Positions 17,189 through 28,130 of a DNA stretch of 64,000 bases are shown piece after piece. This stretch comes from Mycolicibacterium komossense (lineage in GTDB: Bacteria; Actinomycetota; Actinomycetes; Mycobacteriales; Mycobacteriaceae): the NCBI RefSeq assembly GCF_025822605.1, contig NZ_JACKTY010000030.1, forward strand, positions 1-64,000. The letters run 5' to 3'. The notes under the pieces were generated by a model, which was not told the DNA's origin, searched no databases, and saw nothing but the letters and a program-made list of their open reading frames with translations. The position numbers and the translations under genes were made by a program. The first letter of the stretch is position 1. Each line of letters opens with the position of its first letter.

Positions 17189-17629
17189 ATGGCAACCAGT
17201 GATTCGCGCGAAGTGGTCATCGAAGCAACCCCGGCAGAGATCCTCGATGTGATCGCCGATGTCGAGTCGACCCCGTCGTGGTCTCCGCAATATCAGAAGG
17301 CCGAGATCCTGGAGAGCTATCCCGACGGCCGGCCCAAACAGGTCAAGATGACGGTGAAGGCCGCTGGGCTGACCGATGAACAGGTCATCGAGTACACCTG
17401 GGCCGACGACGGCGTGACGTGGACGTTGGTGTCTTCGGGTCAGCTCAAGGCGCAGGACGCGGGTTACACGCTGATGCCGAACGGGGACAAGACCCGGGTC
17501 ACATTCGACATGAAGATCGACCTTGCTGTGCCGCTGCCCGGTTTCCTGGTCAAGCGCACTCTCAAGGGCGGTATGGAGACCGCGACCGACGGCCTGCGCA
17601 AGCAGGTACTCAAGGTCAAGAAGAGCTGA
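17189..17629 (+). CDS. SRPBCC family protein (Rv0854/Rv0857-like)
   Basis: The protein has 146 residues with the START/Bet v1-like helix-grip pattern: EVVIEATPAEILDVIADVE opens strand 1 and helix 1, and a long C-terminal helix (GGMETATDGLRKQVLKVKKS) closes the lipid-sized cavity. It probably binds a hydrophobic ligand, and similar proteins sit beside far in M. tuberculosis. The ATG at 17189 follows TAAGGT (17176-17181) by seven bases, again a leaderless arrangement. It ends 17 bases before the racemase gene, likely one operon. Confidence 0.85.
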   Translation: MATSDSREVVIEATPAEILDVIADVESTPSWSPQYQKAEILESYPDGRPKQVKMTVKAAGLTDEQVIEYTWADDGVTWTLVSSGQLKAQDAGYTLMPNGDKTRVTFDMKIDLAVPLPGFLVKRTLKGGMETATDGLRKQVLKVKKS

Positions 17630-17646
17630 GTGCTGTTCCGCCCGTG

Positions 17647-18723
17647 ATGAATTCGGGTCCCTTGGCCGGTGTCAGGGTCGTCGAACTCGGTGGTATCGGC
17701 CCCGGTCCGCACGCTGCGATGGTGCTGGCCGACCTCGGCGCCGACGTCGTACGGGTGCGCAGGCCCGGTGGCTTGAAGATGCCGGCCGAGGACGTCGATC
17801 TCCTGCATCGCGGCAAGCGGATCGTCGACCTGGACGTGAAGAGTCAACCGCAGCGGCTACTGGAATTGGCCGCCAAGGCCGATGTGCTGCTGGACTGTTT
17901 CCGGCCCGGGACGTGCGAACGGCTCGGCATCGGGCCCGACGAGTGCGCGGCCGTCAACCCGCGGCTGATCTTCGCGCGGATCACCGGCTGGGGCCAGCAC
18001 GGACCGCTGGCGGCGGCGGCCGGCCATGACATCAACTACCTGGCGCAGACCGGCGCGCTCAACGCCATCGGCTACCGGGACCGCCCACCGGTGGCCCCGC
18101 TGAACCTGGTCGCGGATTTCGGCGGCGGCTCGATGTTCGTGCTGCTCGGTATCGTCGCCGCGCTCTACGAGCGGGAACGCTCGGGCCAAGGCCAGGTCAT
18201 CGATGCCGCGATGGTCGACGGCGTCAGCATCCTCACCCAGATGATATGGACGATGAAGGCGACCGGATCGCTGCGCGATGACCGCGAATCGTTCCTGCTC
18301 GACGGTGGCGCGCCGTTCTACCGGACCTATGCGACCTCCGACGGCGGATATATGGCCGTCGGCTCCATCGAGCCGCAGTTCTTTGCGAAATTACTTGGCG
18401 GACTCGGTCTTTCGCCCGACCAGGTGCCCGGACAATTCGAGCGGGACCGGTACGAGGAGATGTATGCGACGTTCGCCCAACGGTTCGGCAGCCAGACCAG
18501 GGACCACTGGACCGCGGTCTTCGCCGGTACGGACGCCTGCGTCACGCCGGTGCTGACGTGGTCCGAAGCGGCCGGCGATGATCATCTGCGCCAGCGCGGC
18601 ACGCTGATCGACGCCGGTGGCGTCACCCAGGCCGCGCCGGCTCCGCGGTTCTCCCGCACCCCATCGGGGCCCGTCGGCGTGCCGCCGACCGGCACCACCT
18701 CGCTCGACGAAATCGGTTGGTGA
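17647..18723 (+). CDS. far: CoA-transferase family III / acyl-CoA racemase
   Basis: The protein has 358 residues, the length of mycobacterial Far and alpha-methylacyl-CoA racemases. It opens with LAGVRVVELGGIGPGPHAAM and has DVLLDCFRPGTCERLGIGP and RITGWGQHGPLAAAAGHDINY, whose His corresponds to the catalytic His of MCR, and an Asp in VADFGGGSM fits the second base. The reaction would be 2-methylacyl-CoA epimerisation before beta-oxidation of branched or sterol side chains. Its place after the SRPBCC gene and before dapC-fadA supports equivalence to Rv0855. The exact substrate is not visible. Confidence 0.85.
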   Translation: MNSGPLAGVRVVELGGIGPGPHAAMVLADLGADVVRVRRPGGLKMPAEDVDLLHRGKRIVDLDVKSQPQRLLELAAKADVLLDCFRPGTCERLGIGPDECAAVNPRLIFARITGWGQHGPLAAAAGHDINYLAQTGALNAIGYRDRPPVAPLNLVADFGGGSMFVLLGIVAALYERERSGQGQVIDAAMVDGVSILTQMIWTMKATGSLRDDRESFLLDGGAPFYRTYATSDGGYMAVGSIEPQFFAKLLGGLGLSPDQVPGQFERDRYEEMYATFAQRFGSQTRDHWTAVFAGTDACVTPVLTWSEAAGDDHLRQRGTLIDAGGVTQAAPAPRFSRTPSGPVGVPPTGTTSLDEIGW

Positions 18724-18726
18724 TCG

Positions 18727-20445
18727 ATGGGATTCACCACACCTAACCTGCCCGCTGTCGACCCGGCGGTATTCCTGCAGCAGCCGCTGATGGACCGCCT
18801 CAAGGTGCTGGTGCTCAAGTGGGTCGACTACGGCTACGGCGTGCCCCGCATGGTGCATCTGATCTATCTGGTGAAACTGGTGGTTTTCTACGCCATCTGC
18901 GGAGTCACGATCGCCACCGCCACCTCGGATCTGCCCGCGTTCTGGCACGTGGCGCAGTGGTGGGATCAGCCGATCGTGTACCAGAAAGTGATCTTGTGGA
19001 CGGTGCTGCTGGAACTTCTCGGCCTCGGCGGATCGTGGGGCCCGCTGGCAGGTAAGACCAAGCCGATGACCGGTGGCTTCCGGTTCTGGGCCAGGCCCAA
19101 CACCATTCGATTACGACCCTGGCGCCGGATACCGCTGACCGGCGGCGATCGGCGGACGTGGTTCGACATCGCGTTGTATGTACTGCTCGCCGCGACGGTG
19201 ATCGCGGCCATGGTGTCCCCGCCCGACGACTCCGGCCTGGTCAGCCCCGCGCTGCTGATCGCACCGATGGTGCTGCTGGTCCTGCTCGGGTTGCGGGACA
19301 AGACGATCTTCCTGGCCGCCCGCGGGGAGCAGTATCTGCCCGCGCTGTTCATCTTCGCCGTGCTGGCGATGCCCGACATGATCATCGCGTTGAAGATTCT
19401 GATCTTCACCGTTTGGTTCTGGGCGGGCATCTCCAAATTCGGTCCCCACTTCACCAGCGTCATCCCGCCGATGGTGAGCAACAGTCCCGCGATGCCACTG
19501 AAGTGGCTCAAGCGGGCGCACTACCGTAACTTCCCCGACGACGTCCGGCCTTCACACCTGGCGACGTTCATGGCACACGGGCCTGGCACCGTCGTGGAGA
19601 TCATTTCCCCACTGGCGCTGCTATTGTCGCCATGGCCGTGGCTGACCTATGTCGCGGTGGCGATCATGGTCGGCTTCCACCTGTTCATCATCTCTACGTT
19701 TCCGCTGGCCGTGCCTTCGGAGTGGAATGCGTTGTTCGCCTACGCCGTGGTGTTCCTGTTCGTCGGCTTCCCGAACTGGCAGGGCTTCGCCGTCTGGGAC
19801 ATGTCGCCGCCGTGGCTGGCCGTCGTCTTCATTACGGCGCTGAGCTTCTTTCCGGTGCTGGGTAATCTGCGGCCGGATCTGGTGTCCTTCCTGCCCGCGA
19901 TGCGCCAGTACGCAGGCAACTGGGCCTCGGCGCTGTGGGCGTTCGCGCCGGGGACGGAAGAGAAACTCAACCGGGTCACCCGCTCCGCGGGCAATGTGGT
20001 CGATCAGCTCGTCGACTACGGCTACACCCCCGACGACGCGGAATTGTTCGCCCAACAGATCCTGGGCTGGCGGTCCATGCACAGCCAGGGCCGCGGTCTG
20101 TTCTCGGTGCTGCTGAAGAACCTGCCCGATATCGACAGCAGGTCCGTCCGCGAGGGCGAGATCGTGTGTAACACGTTGGTGGGGTTTAACTTCGGCGACG
20201 GCCATCTACACAACGAGGAACTCATCAGCGCTGTGCAGGACGAGGCGCACTTCGAACCCGGTGAGCTGATCGTCGTCTGGGTGGAGTCGCAGCCGATCCA
20301 CCGCAAAGTCCAGCACTACAAGGTGATCGACGCCGCGCTCGGCGTCATCGAGCGCGGCACCTGGCAGGTCGCCGATCTGGTGGCCGAACAGCCGTGGCTG
20401 CCCAACGGCCCGATTCCGCTGACCGTCACGTTCCGATCAGGGTGA
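18727..20445 (+). CDS. DUF3556 family transmembrane protein
   Basis: The protein has 572 residues, beginning four bases after the racemase stop. About nine hydrophobic helices lie between residues 45 and 400, interrupted by a conserved cytoplasmic loop (GPLAGKTKPMTGGFRFWARP). The C-terminal 170 residues are soluble, with GRGLFSVLLKNLPDIDSR and FNFGDGHLHNEELI. This matches the actinobacterial DUF3556 family, for which no function is known. Tight spacing places it in the racemase operon, perhaps acting on lipids. Confidence 0.8.
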   Translation: MGFTTPNLPAVDPAVFLQQPLMDRLKVLVLKWVDYGYGVPRMVHLIYLVKLVVFYAICGVTIATATSDLPAFWHVAQWWDQPIVYQKVILWTVLLELLGLGGSWGPLAGKTKPMTGGFRFWARPNTIRLRPWRRIPLTGGDRRTWFDIALYVLLAATVIAAMVSPPDDSGLVSPALLIAPMVLLVLLGLRDKTIFLAARGEQYLPALFIFAVLAMPDMIIALKILIFTVWFWAGISKFGPHFTSVIPPMVSNSPAMPLKWLKRAHYRNFPDDVRPSHLATFMAHGPGTVVEIISPLALLLSPWPWLTYVAVAIMVGFHLFIISTFPLAVPSEWNALFAYAVVFLFVGFPNWQGFAVWDMSPPWLAVVFITALSFFPVLGNLRPDLVSFLPAMRQYAGNWASALWAFAPGTEEKLNRVTRSAGNVVDQLVDYGYTPDDAELFAQQILGWRSMHSQGRGLFSVLLKNLPDIDSRSVREGEIVCNTLVGFNFGDGHLHNEELISAVQDEAHFEPGELIVVWVESQPIHRKVQHYKVIDAALGVIERGTWQVADLVAEQPWLPNGPIPLTVTFRSG

Positions 20446-20488
20446 TTTTGACGGAATAGCTTGCCCTGGCGGCCCGGTTGCAGGCGGT

Positions 20489-21403
20489 ATGTCTCATGGA
20501 GTTGTCCTCACCCCCGACCGCACCGCAGCCAACATCGTCGACGACGCCATCACGCAGGCCAAGGCGGCCTACGACGCCGGTGTCCGGCAGGTCTGGCTGG
20601 CACAACGCGTCGATTACGACGCGATCGCCCTGGCCGGGCTGATCGGTGCGGCCGTCCCCGGATTGGGGGTTGGCACTTCGGTGGTGCCGATCAACCCGCG
20701 CCATCCGCTGATCGTCGCATCGGCCGCCCAGACCGCGCAGGCCGCCTCGCACGGAAACTTCAGTCTCGGGCTTGGGCTCGGCGCCCCGTCGATCGAATCT
20801 GCTGCCTTCGGCATCTCGGTCGAGAAACCGGTACGCAGGCTGCGTGAATACCTGACGGTCCTGCGGTCGATATTCCACGACGGCACAGCGGACTTCCACG
20901 GCGACGAGGTCACCGCTAGCCCGGACTGGCCCGTCGACGTTCCCGGCGGAGCCCCGCTACCGGTCTATGTCGCCGCGATGGGGCCGCAGGCGCTGCGGGT
21001 CACCGGCGAACTCGCCGACGGGACGCTGCCCTATCTGGCTGGTCCCCGCACCCTCTCCGAGTTCATCGTGCCGACGATCTCGAAAGCGGCCGCCGAGGCC
21101 GGCCGCCCGGCGCCGCGGGTCTTCGCGATGGTGCCCGTCGTGATCGACGACGACGTCGAAGCTGCCCGCGAACACGCGGCGAGTGAGTTGGCGTTCTATG
21201 CGACCATCCCGTCCTACCAGGCGGTCATCGCCCGCGAAGGTGTCGACAGTGTCGCCGACCTGGCCGCCGTCGGGACCGCCGATGCGGTGTCGCGCACACT
21301 GCAGACCTACCTCGACGCGGGTGCCACCGACGTGGTGCCCACCGTGCTGCGCAGCAACCCGGCTGAACTACAACAACTTTGGCAGGTCGCGGCCGGTCTC
21401 TGA
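20489..21403 (+). CDS. LLM-class F420-dependent oxidoreductase
   Basis: The protein has 304 residues with the luciferase-like TIM barrel: YDAGVRQVWLAQR, GVGTSVVPINPRHPL and NFSLGLGLGAPS are the usual F420-binding barrel segments, with LREYLTVLR following. The partner substrate is unknown. It is convergent with dapC, the stops being one base apart. Confidence 0.85.
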   Translation: MSHGVVLTPDRTAANIVDDAITQAKAAYDAGVRQVWLAQRVDYDAIALAGLIGAAVPGLGVGTSVVPINPRHPLIVASAAQTAQAASHGNFSLGLGLGAPSIESAAFGISVEKPVRRLREYLTVLRSIFHDGTADFHGDEVTASPDWPVDVPGGAPLPVYVAAMGPQALRVTGELADGTLPYLAGPRTLSEFIVPTISKAAAEAGRPAPRVFAMVPVVIDDDVEAAREHAASELAFYATIPSYQAVIAREGVDSVADLAAVGTADAVSRTLQTYLDAGATDVVPTVLRSNPAELQQLWQVAAGL

Positions 21404-21404
21404 C

Positions 21405-22574
21405 TCAGCCCTGCAAAACGGCGAGCCGCCGGATCGCCTCGTCCATGGTGTCGTCGCGTTTACAGAAGGCGAAGCGCACCAGGTGATTCCACGCACCGAT
21501 ATGCGGGGAGTCGGGATCGCAGAACGCCGACATCGGGATGGCTGCCACCCCGGCGCGTTCCGGCAGCTCGGCGCAGAACGCGGTGCTGTCGTCGTAGCCG
21601 AGAGGGCGCGGATCGGCACACAGGAAGTAGGTCCCGAACGTGTCGTGTACGGCGAAGCCCAGCCGGGTCAGTGCATCGCCGAGCTTGTCGCGTTTGGCCT
21701 GCAGCGAGTCGCGCAGTGCGCTGACCCAGAAATCCTCGGTGTCGAGTGCGTGGGCGACCGCAGGCTGAAACGGCGCACCGCCGACGTAGGTCAGGTACTG
21801 CTTGGCTGCGCGCACTCCGGCGATGAGTTCCGGTGCGCCGCAGGCCCAGCCGATCTTCCATCCGGTGCAGTTGAACATCTTGGCAGCGCTGGAAATGGTC
21901 ACCGTCCGCCGTGCCATGCCAGGTAGGGCAGCCAACGGCAGATGAGTGCGGCCGTCGAAAACCAGGTGCTCGTACACCTCGTCGGTGATCACCAGCAGGT
22001 CGTGGCGGACCGCGAGATCGGCGATCGTCGCCAGCTCGGAGGCGGTCAGCACCATCCCGGTCGGATTGTGCGGTGAATTGACGATCAGCGCCTTGGTCCG
22101 CGGAGTCACCGCAGCGCGCAGTGCGTCGCCGTCGAGCGCGAAACCGCGTCCCGACGGCACCAGTGGTACCGCGACTCGGTGGCAGCCGGCCATCGCGATC
22201 ACCGGTGAGTACGAGTCGTAGAACGGCTCGATGACCAGCACCTCCGAGCCGGGTTCGACGAGCCCGATGATCGTCGACGCAATGGCTTCGGTGGCGCCCG
22301 CGGTGACGAGCACCTCGGTGTCCGGGTCGTACTCGACGCCGTAGTGGCGCAGCCGTTGCGCGGCGATCGCCTCGCGTAGCGGCGCGATACCCAGCCCCGG
22401 CGGGTACTGGTTCACCCCGGACGCGATGGCCTCTTGGGCGACCTTGAGCATCCCCGCCGGACCGTCCTCGTCAGGGAAGCCCTGCCCGAGGTTGACCGCG
22501 CCGACTCTGGCGGCCAACGCTGACATCTCGGCGAACACAGTGACTGCATAAGGGCGCAGCCTCGACACTGTCAT
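21405..22574 (-). CDS. dapC: Pyridoxal-phosphate aminotransferase, N-succinyldiaminopimelate aminotransferase type
   Basis: The protein has 389 residues of fold type I. NLGQGFPDEDGP is the N-terminal signature, VNSPHNPTGMV the substrate loop, and SSAAKMFNCTGWKIGW carries the PLP lysine. Location directly beside fadA-fadB matches Rv0858c (DapC), which transaminates N-succinyl-2-amino-6-ketopimelate in lysine and peptidoglycan synthesis. The sequence is also close to kynurenine/methionine aminotransferases, so the substrate rests on synteny. TAGGCT lies 8 bases before the ATG, compatible with a leaderless message. Confidence 0.85.
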   Translation of the reverse strand: MTVSRLRPYAVTVFAEMSALAARVGAVNLGQGFPDEDGPAGMLKVAQEAIASGVNQYPPGLGIAPLREAIAAQRLRHYGVEYDPDTEVLVTAGATEAIASTIIGLVEPGSEVLVIEPFYDSYSPVIAMAGCHRVAVPLVPSGRGFALDGDALRAAVTPRTKALIVNSPHNPTGMVLTASELATIADLAVRHDLLVITDEVYEHLVFDGRTHLPLAALPGMARRTVTISSAAKMFNCTGWKIGWACGAPELIAGVRAAKQYLTYVGGAPFQPAVAHALDTEDFWVSALRDSLQAKRDKLGDALTRLGFAVHDTFGTYFLCADPRPLGYDDSTAFCAELPERAGVAAIPMSAFCDPDSPHIGAWNHLVRFAFCKRDDTMDEAIRRLAVLQG

Positions 22575-22633
22575 AGCGGTCGAGCCTAATCAGCCCAGGG
22601 AATGAATGGCGGCCGCCCGACGCTGTCAGCGGC

Positions 22634-23740
22634 GTGGCATTCACACTTGACGAAAAAGCTTCACTGTTGACGCCCGTCCAGGTTGGCGACACCGCGGCCT
22701 CGAACCGGCTCTTCATGGCACCGCTGACCCGATCGCGTGCGCAGGCCGATGGCACGCCGTCGGACCTGGCTGCGGAGTACTACTCGCAGCGCGCCGCGGC
22801 CGGGATCATCGTCACCGAGGCGACGTCGGTGTCGGCCACGGCGGGTGGCGCCTACCTCAACACCCCGGGCATCTACACCGACCTCCACGAACAGAAGTGG
22901 GCCGAGATCGCCGCCGCGGTCCACGCCCAAGGCGGCAAGATCTTCCTGCAGCTGTGGCACGTCGGACGGATGGCGCACCCCGATATCAGCGGTGGCGAAT
23001 CCGTCGCGCCATCGGCCATCGCCGCCAACCTGACCACGCACACCCCCTCCGGTAAGCAGCCGCTGCCGGTGCCGCGCGCACTGGAGACTGCCGAGATCGC
23101 CGGGATCGTCGCCGACTTCCGGGCAGCCGCCCGGCGGGCCGTCGACGCCGGGATGGACGGGGTGGAGATCCACGGCGCCAACGGCTATCTGCTGCACCAG
23201 TTCGCCTCCGATGTGGTGAACCAGCGCACCGACACCTATGGCGGATCGCCCGCCAACCGGGCGCGGTTGACCGCCGAGGTGGTCGAGGCCGTGGTCGCCG
23301 AGATCGGCGCCGGCCGGGTGGGCCTGCGCATCTCGCCCGGGAACAGTGGCGGCGACGTGCACGAGGTGGACGCCGTCGGTGTGTATGAGGCGATCGTCAA
23401 CCGGATCGAACCGCTGGACATCGCGTACCTGCACGTGCTGATGAACCCTGCCGACCAGGCGTTCGGCGAGATCCGCGGGCTGTGGTCGGGCACGTTCGTC
23501 CTCAATACCGGCCGGGAGATCGCCACCGATTTCTGCCAGCTGGAGAGCTTCGTCGACATGGGTGCGATCAGCGCCGCGGCCGTCGGTCGCGCCTACCTGG
23601 CCAATCCCGATCTGATCGATCGGCTGGTGTTGGGCGCCGAGCTCAACGAACCCGATGTCAGTACGTTCTACGCGCCGGGCCCCGCCGGGTATATCGACTA
23701 CCCGACCCTGGCGGTGGCGGTAGCTCCCCAAACGGCCTGA
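22634..23740 (+). CDS. Old-yellow-enzyme family alkene reductase
   Basis: The protein has 368 residues starting at GTG 22634. It shows FMAPLTRSRAQADG (FMN site), FLQLWHVGRMAHPD, the active-site pair in DGVEIHGANGYLLHQF (His and Asn), and DTYGGSPANRARL, all diagnostic of NADPH-dependent ene-reductases. The enzyme would reduce activated C=C bonds, often in electrophile detoxification. It is preceded by dapC on the other strand and followed by a strong terminator hairpin. Confidence 0.9.
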   Translation: MAFTLDEKASLLTPVQVGDTAASNRLFMAPLTRSRAQADGTPSDLAAEYYSQRAAAGIIVTEATSVSATAGGAYLNTPGIYTDLHEQKWAEIAAAVHAQGGKIFLQLWHVGRMAHPDISGGESVAPSAIAANLTTHTPSGKQPLPVPRALETAEIAGIVADFRAAARRAVDAGMDGVEIHGANGYLLHQFASDVVNQRTDTYGGSPANRARLTAEVVEAVVAEIGAGRVGLRISPGNSGGDVHEVDAVGVYEAIVNRIEPLDIAYLHVLMNPADQAFGEIRGLWSGTFVLNTGREIATDFCQLESFVDMGAISAAAVGRAYLANPDLIDRLVLGAELNEPDVSTFYAPGPAGYIDYPTLAVAVAPQTA

Positions 23741-23755
23741 CCGTTCAGGCTGTGC

Positions 23756-23783
23756 GCCCTCCCAACCAACGAGTTGGGAGGGC
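23756..23783 (+). terminator. Terminator hairpin after the alkene reductase
   Basis: GCCCTCCCAAC pairs perfectly with GTTGGGAGGGC across a six-base loop (23767-23772), followed by GTCTTGCT. It separates this gene from the fadA promoter region. Confidence 0.75.
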
Positions 23784-23866
23784 GTCTTGCTAGGCTCTGT
23801 ATTCAGAGGGCTACCGTCGTATGACGGACCCGTAACCCATCTGAACAGGACCTGGAGACCACAGAC

Positions 23867-25078
<1,212 letters not shown>

Positions 25079-25082
25079 GAGC

Positions 25083-27230
25083 ATGGCAGAGAACACTATT
25101 CAGTGGGACCAGGATGCCGACGGCATCGTCACGCTGACGCTCGACGATCCGACCGGGTCGGCGAACGTGATGAACGAGCACTACACCGAGTCGATGAACA
25201 AGGCCGTCGAACGTCTGGTTGCCGAGAAGGATTCGATCACCGGCGTCGTTATCACCAGCGCGAAGAAGACCTTCTTCGCCGGCGGTGACCTGAAGTCGAT
25301 GATCCACCTCGGCCCGGAGAACGCGGGCGAAGCCTTCAGCACGGTGGAGACCGTCAAGAAGGCACTGCGGACCCTGGAGACGTTCGGCAAGCCGGTCGTC
25401 GCGGCCATCAACGGAGCCGCCCTCGGTGGCGGCCTGGAGATCGCGCTGGCCACCCATCACCGCATCGCGGCCGATGTCAAAGGCAGTGTCCTCGGTCTGC
25501 CCGAGGTGTCGCTGGGCCTGCTGCCCGGCGGTGGCGGCGTCACCCGCACCGTGCGCATGCTCGGCATCCAGAACGCGTTCATGACCGTGCTGAGCCAGGG
25601 CACCCGGTTCAAGCCCGCCAAGGCCAAGGAGATCGGCCTGGTCGACGAACTCGTCGGCTCGATCGACGAGCTGGTTCCTGCCGCGAAGGCGTGGATCAAG
25701 GCCAACCCCGACGCGCATGAGCAGCCCTGGGACAAGAAGGGTTACAAGATGCCGGGCGGCACCCCGTCCACCCCGGCGCTGGCAGCCATCCTGCCGTCCT
25801 TCCCGGCGCTGCTGCGCAAGCAGCTCAAGGGCGCGAATATGCCTGCGCCCAAGGCGATCCTGGCCGCAGCGATCGAGGGTGCGCAGGTCGACTTCGACAC
25901 CGCCAGCCGCATCGAGAGCCGTTACTTCACCGAGCTGGTCACCGGCCAGGTCGCGAAGAACATGATCCAGGCGTTCTTCTTTGACATGCAGTTCATCAGC
26001 TCGGGCGGCTCGCGGCCCGAGGGCATCGGCAAGACCCCGATCACCAAGATCGGTGTGCTGGGTGCCGGCATGATGGGCGCCGGCATCGCCTACGTCTCGG
26101 CCAAGGCCGGGTTCGACGTCGTGCTCAAGGACGTCACCATCGAGGCCGCCGAGAAGGGCAAGAACTACTCGGAGAAGATCGAGGCCAAGGCGCTCGAGCG
26201 CGGCAAGACCACCCAAGAACGCAGCGACGCTCTGCTGGCCCGGATCACCCCGAGTGCCGACCCGGCTGATTTCAAGGGCGTCGACTTCGTCATCGAGGCC
26301 GTCTTCGAGAGCCAGGAACTCAAGCACCAGGTGTTCCAGGAGATCGAGGACATCGTCGAGCCGAACGCGCTGCTCGGGTCCAACACCTCCACGCTGCCGA
26401 TCACCGGGCTGGCCTCGGGCGTCAAGCGCCAGGAAGACTTCATCGGGATCCACTTCTTCTCGCCGGTCGACAAGATGCCATTGGTCGAAATCATCAAGGG
26501 CGAGAAGACTTCTGACGAGGCGCTAGCCCGGGTGTTCGACTACACCCTGGCCATCGGCAAGACCCCGATCGTCGTCAACGACAGCCGCGGCTTCTTCACC
26601 AGCCGCGTCATCGGCACCTTCGTCAACGAGGCGCTGGCCATGCTCGGCGAGGGTGTCGCGCCGGCCAGCATCGAGCACGCGGGCGGTAAGGCCGGTTACC
26701 CGGCGGCGCCGCTGCAGCTCTCCGATGAGCTCAACCTGGAGCTGATGCACAAGATCGCGGTCGCCTCACGCAAGGGCATTGAAGATGCGGGTGGCACCTA
26801 CGAGGCGCACCCAGCCGAAGCGGTCGTCGAGAAGATGATCGAGATCGGACGGCCTTCGCGGCTCAAAGGCGCCGGGTTCTATGAGTACGTTGATGGCAAG
26901 CGCACCCAGCTGTGGCCCGGGCTCAAGGAGACTTTCAACTCAGGAACCTCCGAGATCCCGATCCAGGACATGGTCGACCGCATGCTGTTCGCCGAGGCGC
27001 TGGAGACTCAGAAGTGCCTCGACGAGGGTGTGCTGACCACGACGGCGGACGCCAACATCGGCTCGATCCTCGGCATCGGTTTCCCGCCGTGGACCGGTGG
27101 CTCGGCGCAGTTCATCGTCGGTTACGAGGGCCCGGCCGGGATCGGCAAGGAAGCTTTCGTGACCCGCGCCAAGGAACTGGCCGCCAAGTACGGCGACCGC
27201 TTCCTGCCGCCTGCGTCACTGAACAACTAG
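25083..27230 (+). CDS. fadB: Multifunctional fatty acid oxidation protein (enoyl-CoA hydratase/3-hydroxyacyl-CoA dehydrogenase)
   Basis: The protein has 715 residues. The N-terminal crotonase domain has the oxyanion segments KTFFAGGDLKSM and NGAALGGGLEIAL, with catalytic Glu in LPEVSLGLLPGGGG. The dehydrogenase begins with the NAD motif IGVLGAGMMGAGIAY at about residue 325, then GIHFFSPVDKMPLVEI. It hydrates enoyl-CoA and oxidises the product for FadA. ATG 25083 is chosen over an earlier in-frame start inside fadA. Confidence 0.95.
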   Translation: MAENTIQWDQDADGIVTLTLDDPTGSANVMNEHYTESMNKAVERLVAEKDSITGVVITSAKKTFFAGGDLKSMIHLGPENAGEAFSTVETVKKALRTLETFGKPVVAAINGAALGGGLEIALATHHRIAADVKGSVLGLPEVSLGLLPGGGGVTRTVRMLGIQNAFMTVLSQGTRFKPAKAKEIGLVDELVGSIDELVPAAKAWIKANPDAHEQPWDKKGYKMPGGTPSTPALAAILPSFPALLRKQLKGANMPAPKAILAAAIEGAQVDFDTASRIESRYFTELVTGQVAKNMIQAFFFDMQFISSGGSRPEGIGKTPITKIGVLGAGMMGAGIAYVSAKAGFDVVLKDVTIEAAEKGKNYSEKIEAKALERGKTTQERSDALLARITPSADPADFKGVDFVIEAVFESQELKHQVFQEIEDIVEPNALLGSNTSTLPITGLASGVKRQEDFIGIHFFSPVDKMPLVEIIKGEKTSDEALARVFDYTLAIGKTPIVVNDSRGFFTSRVIGTFVNEALAMLGEGVAPASIEHAGGKAGYPAAPLQLSDELNLELMHKIAVASRKGIEDAGGTYEAHPAEAVVEKMIEIGRPSRLKGAGFYEYVDGKRTQLWPGLKETFNSGTSEIPIQDMVDRMLFAEALETQKCLDEGVLTTTADANIGSILGIGFPPWTGGSAQFIVGYEGPAGIGKEAFVTRAKELAAKYGDRFLPPASLNN

Positions 27231-27241
27231 TTCTTCGCTTC

Positions 27242-27281
27242 CCAGCAGGGCTGACCGGCTTCGGCCGGTCAGCCCTGCTGG
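27242..27281 (+). terminator. 17-bp perfect-stem terminator of fadAB
   Basis: CCAGCAGGGCTGACCGG and its exact complement are separated by CTTCGG, a very stable stem 11 bases after the fadB stop, with only a weak T tract. Confidence 0.8.
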
Positions 27282-27669
27282 CGTTTGCGCGGGTGTGCCG
27301 CGGTCCAGCCGCCGGCGACTGAGATTCGACCCATCTGTCTCAGCTTTTTCTCAGCTCACCAGGGGCGGAATTCTTCACAGCTAACTCGTAAATCTCGACG
27401 GGTTAACCACTCAGCTACCTGTGGGTGGTTTCGCCTCTTCGGGGCGGGCCTAGGTCGACGGGCTTTGCGGCAAGCCCGGCGGCGTTCTCGTTGGAAACAT
27501 CTCGCAGTGTGGGTGACGCTGGCGATGATTCCCGGTCGCACCAGCGGCTAAACCTCATTTGAGGAGATTTTTTTCGGCACCCCTCGTCGATTCATCCCGC
27601 CGTGGCGCACCGCGGTCCTCCGGTCCACGGGGAGCGGCGGGCGTGGGCAAAACCGGCCACATTGCGCCG

Positions 27670-27689
27670 AGTGTGACTCGTTTCACACT
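27670..27689. promoter_or_regulatory. CRP-type binding site
   Basis: AGTGTGA-CTCGTT-TCACACT is a perfect 7-base-arm palindrome containing the TGTGA-N6-TCACA consensus of cAMP receptor protein (Rv3676/Crp in mycobacteria). It lies 441 bases before the GTG of the repeat-protein gene. Confidence 0.65.
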
Positions 27690-28130
27690 AAAAAAGTTAG
27701 CGAATGCGCAGATGGGTCCACCCAAAACGCGGGGTTGGTTGCTAATTGTGGGACACATCGCCGGCAGTGGGGCGTCTGGCGCCCCCGTTGTCGTACCGGG
27801 ACCCGTGAGCCGATCGGTCCGTGAAACTTATTTTCAAACGCAAAGGACTGTTGACGGGCGACGATGGCCGGGCGCGGGGGCGGTAGCTACTTGTCTACGG
27901 TAAGTAACGCTCTGCTGGCCCTGTTGTCGAAACTCGTGGCAATGATTTGCCGACACCGCCGCACGTTGGCCGCCGTCTGGGTAGTGGCTACCTACCTGTG
28001 AACGCCGAGAGCAACGATCTGACGGGTCCGCAAAATAAGTTCCAGGAAATTTGTTTCAAGGCCTGGTTTCTTAGGTATCTCTCAGCTGCCTTCGCTCATC
28101 TAGCCGTGCACAAACTTTTCAGGAGACGTC

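Larger units (their letters stand above)
27231..28130. other. Long intergenic region and leader before the repeat protein
   Basis: This region is 900 bases. It contains the fadB terminator (27242-27281), small GC hairpins (for example CGGGCTT-N6-AAGCCCG near 27457), a CCTCATTTGAGG palindrome followed by AGATTTTTTT at about 27553-27572, the CRP-type site at 27670-27689, and the ribosome site AGGAG just before GTG 28131. Small open frames exist but none looks coding. I found no match to a riboswitch class that I know. Confidence 0.6.

Noticed and set aside
27300-28130. A second ydaO or cobalamin riboswitch in the repeat protein leader
   Set aside because: I looked for the GGGGACCC/GGGTGAA and AGCCAGGAGACC landmarks and did not find them in a consistent order.
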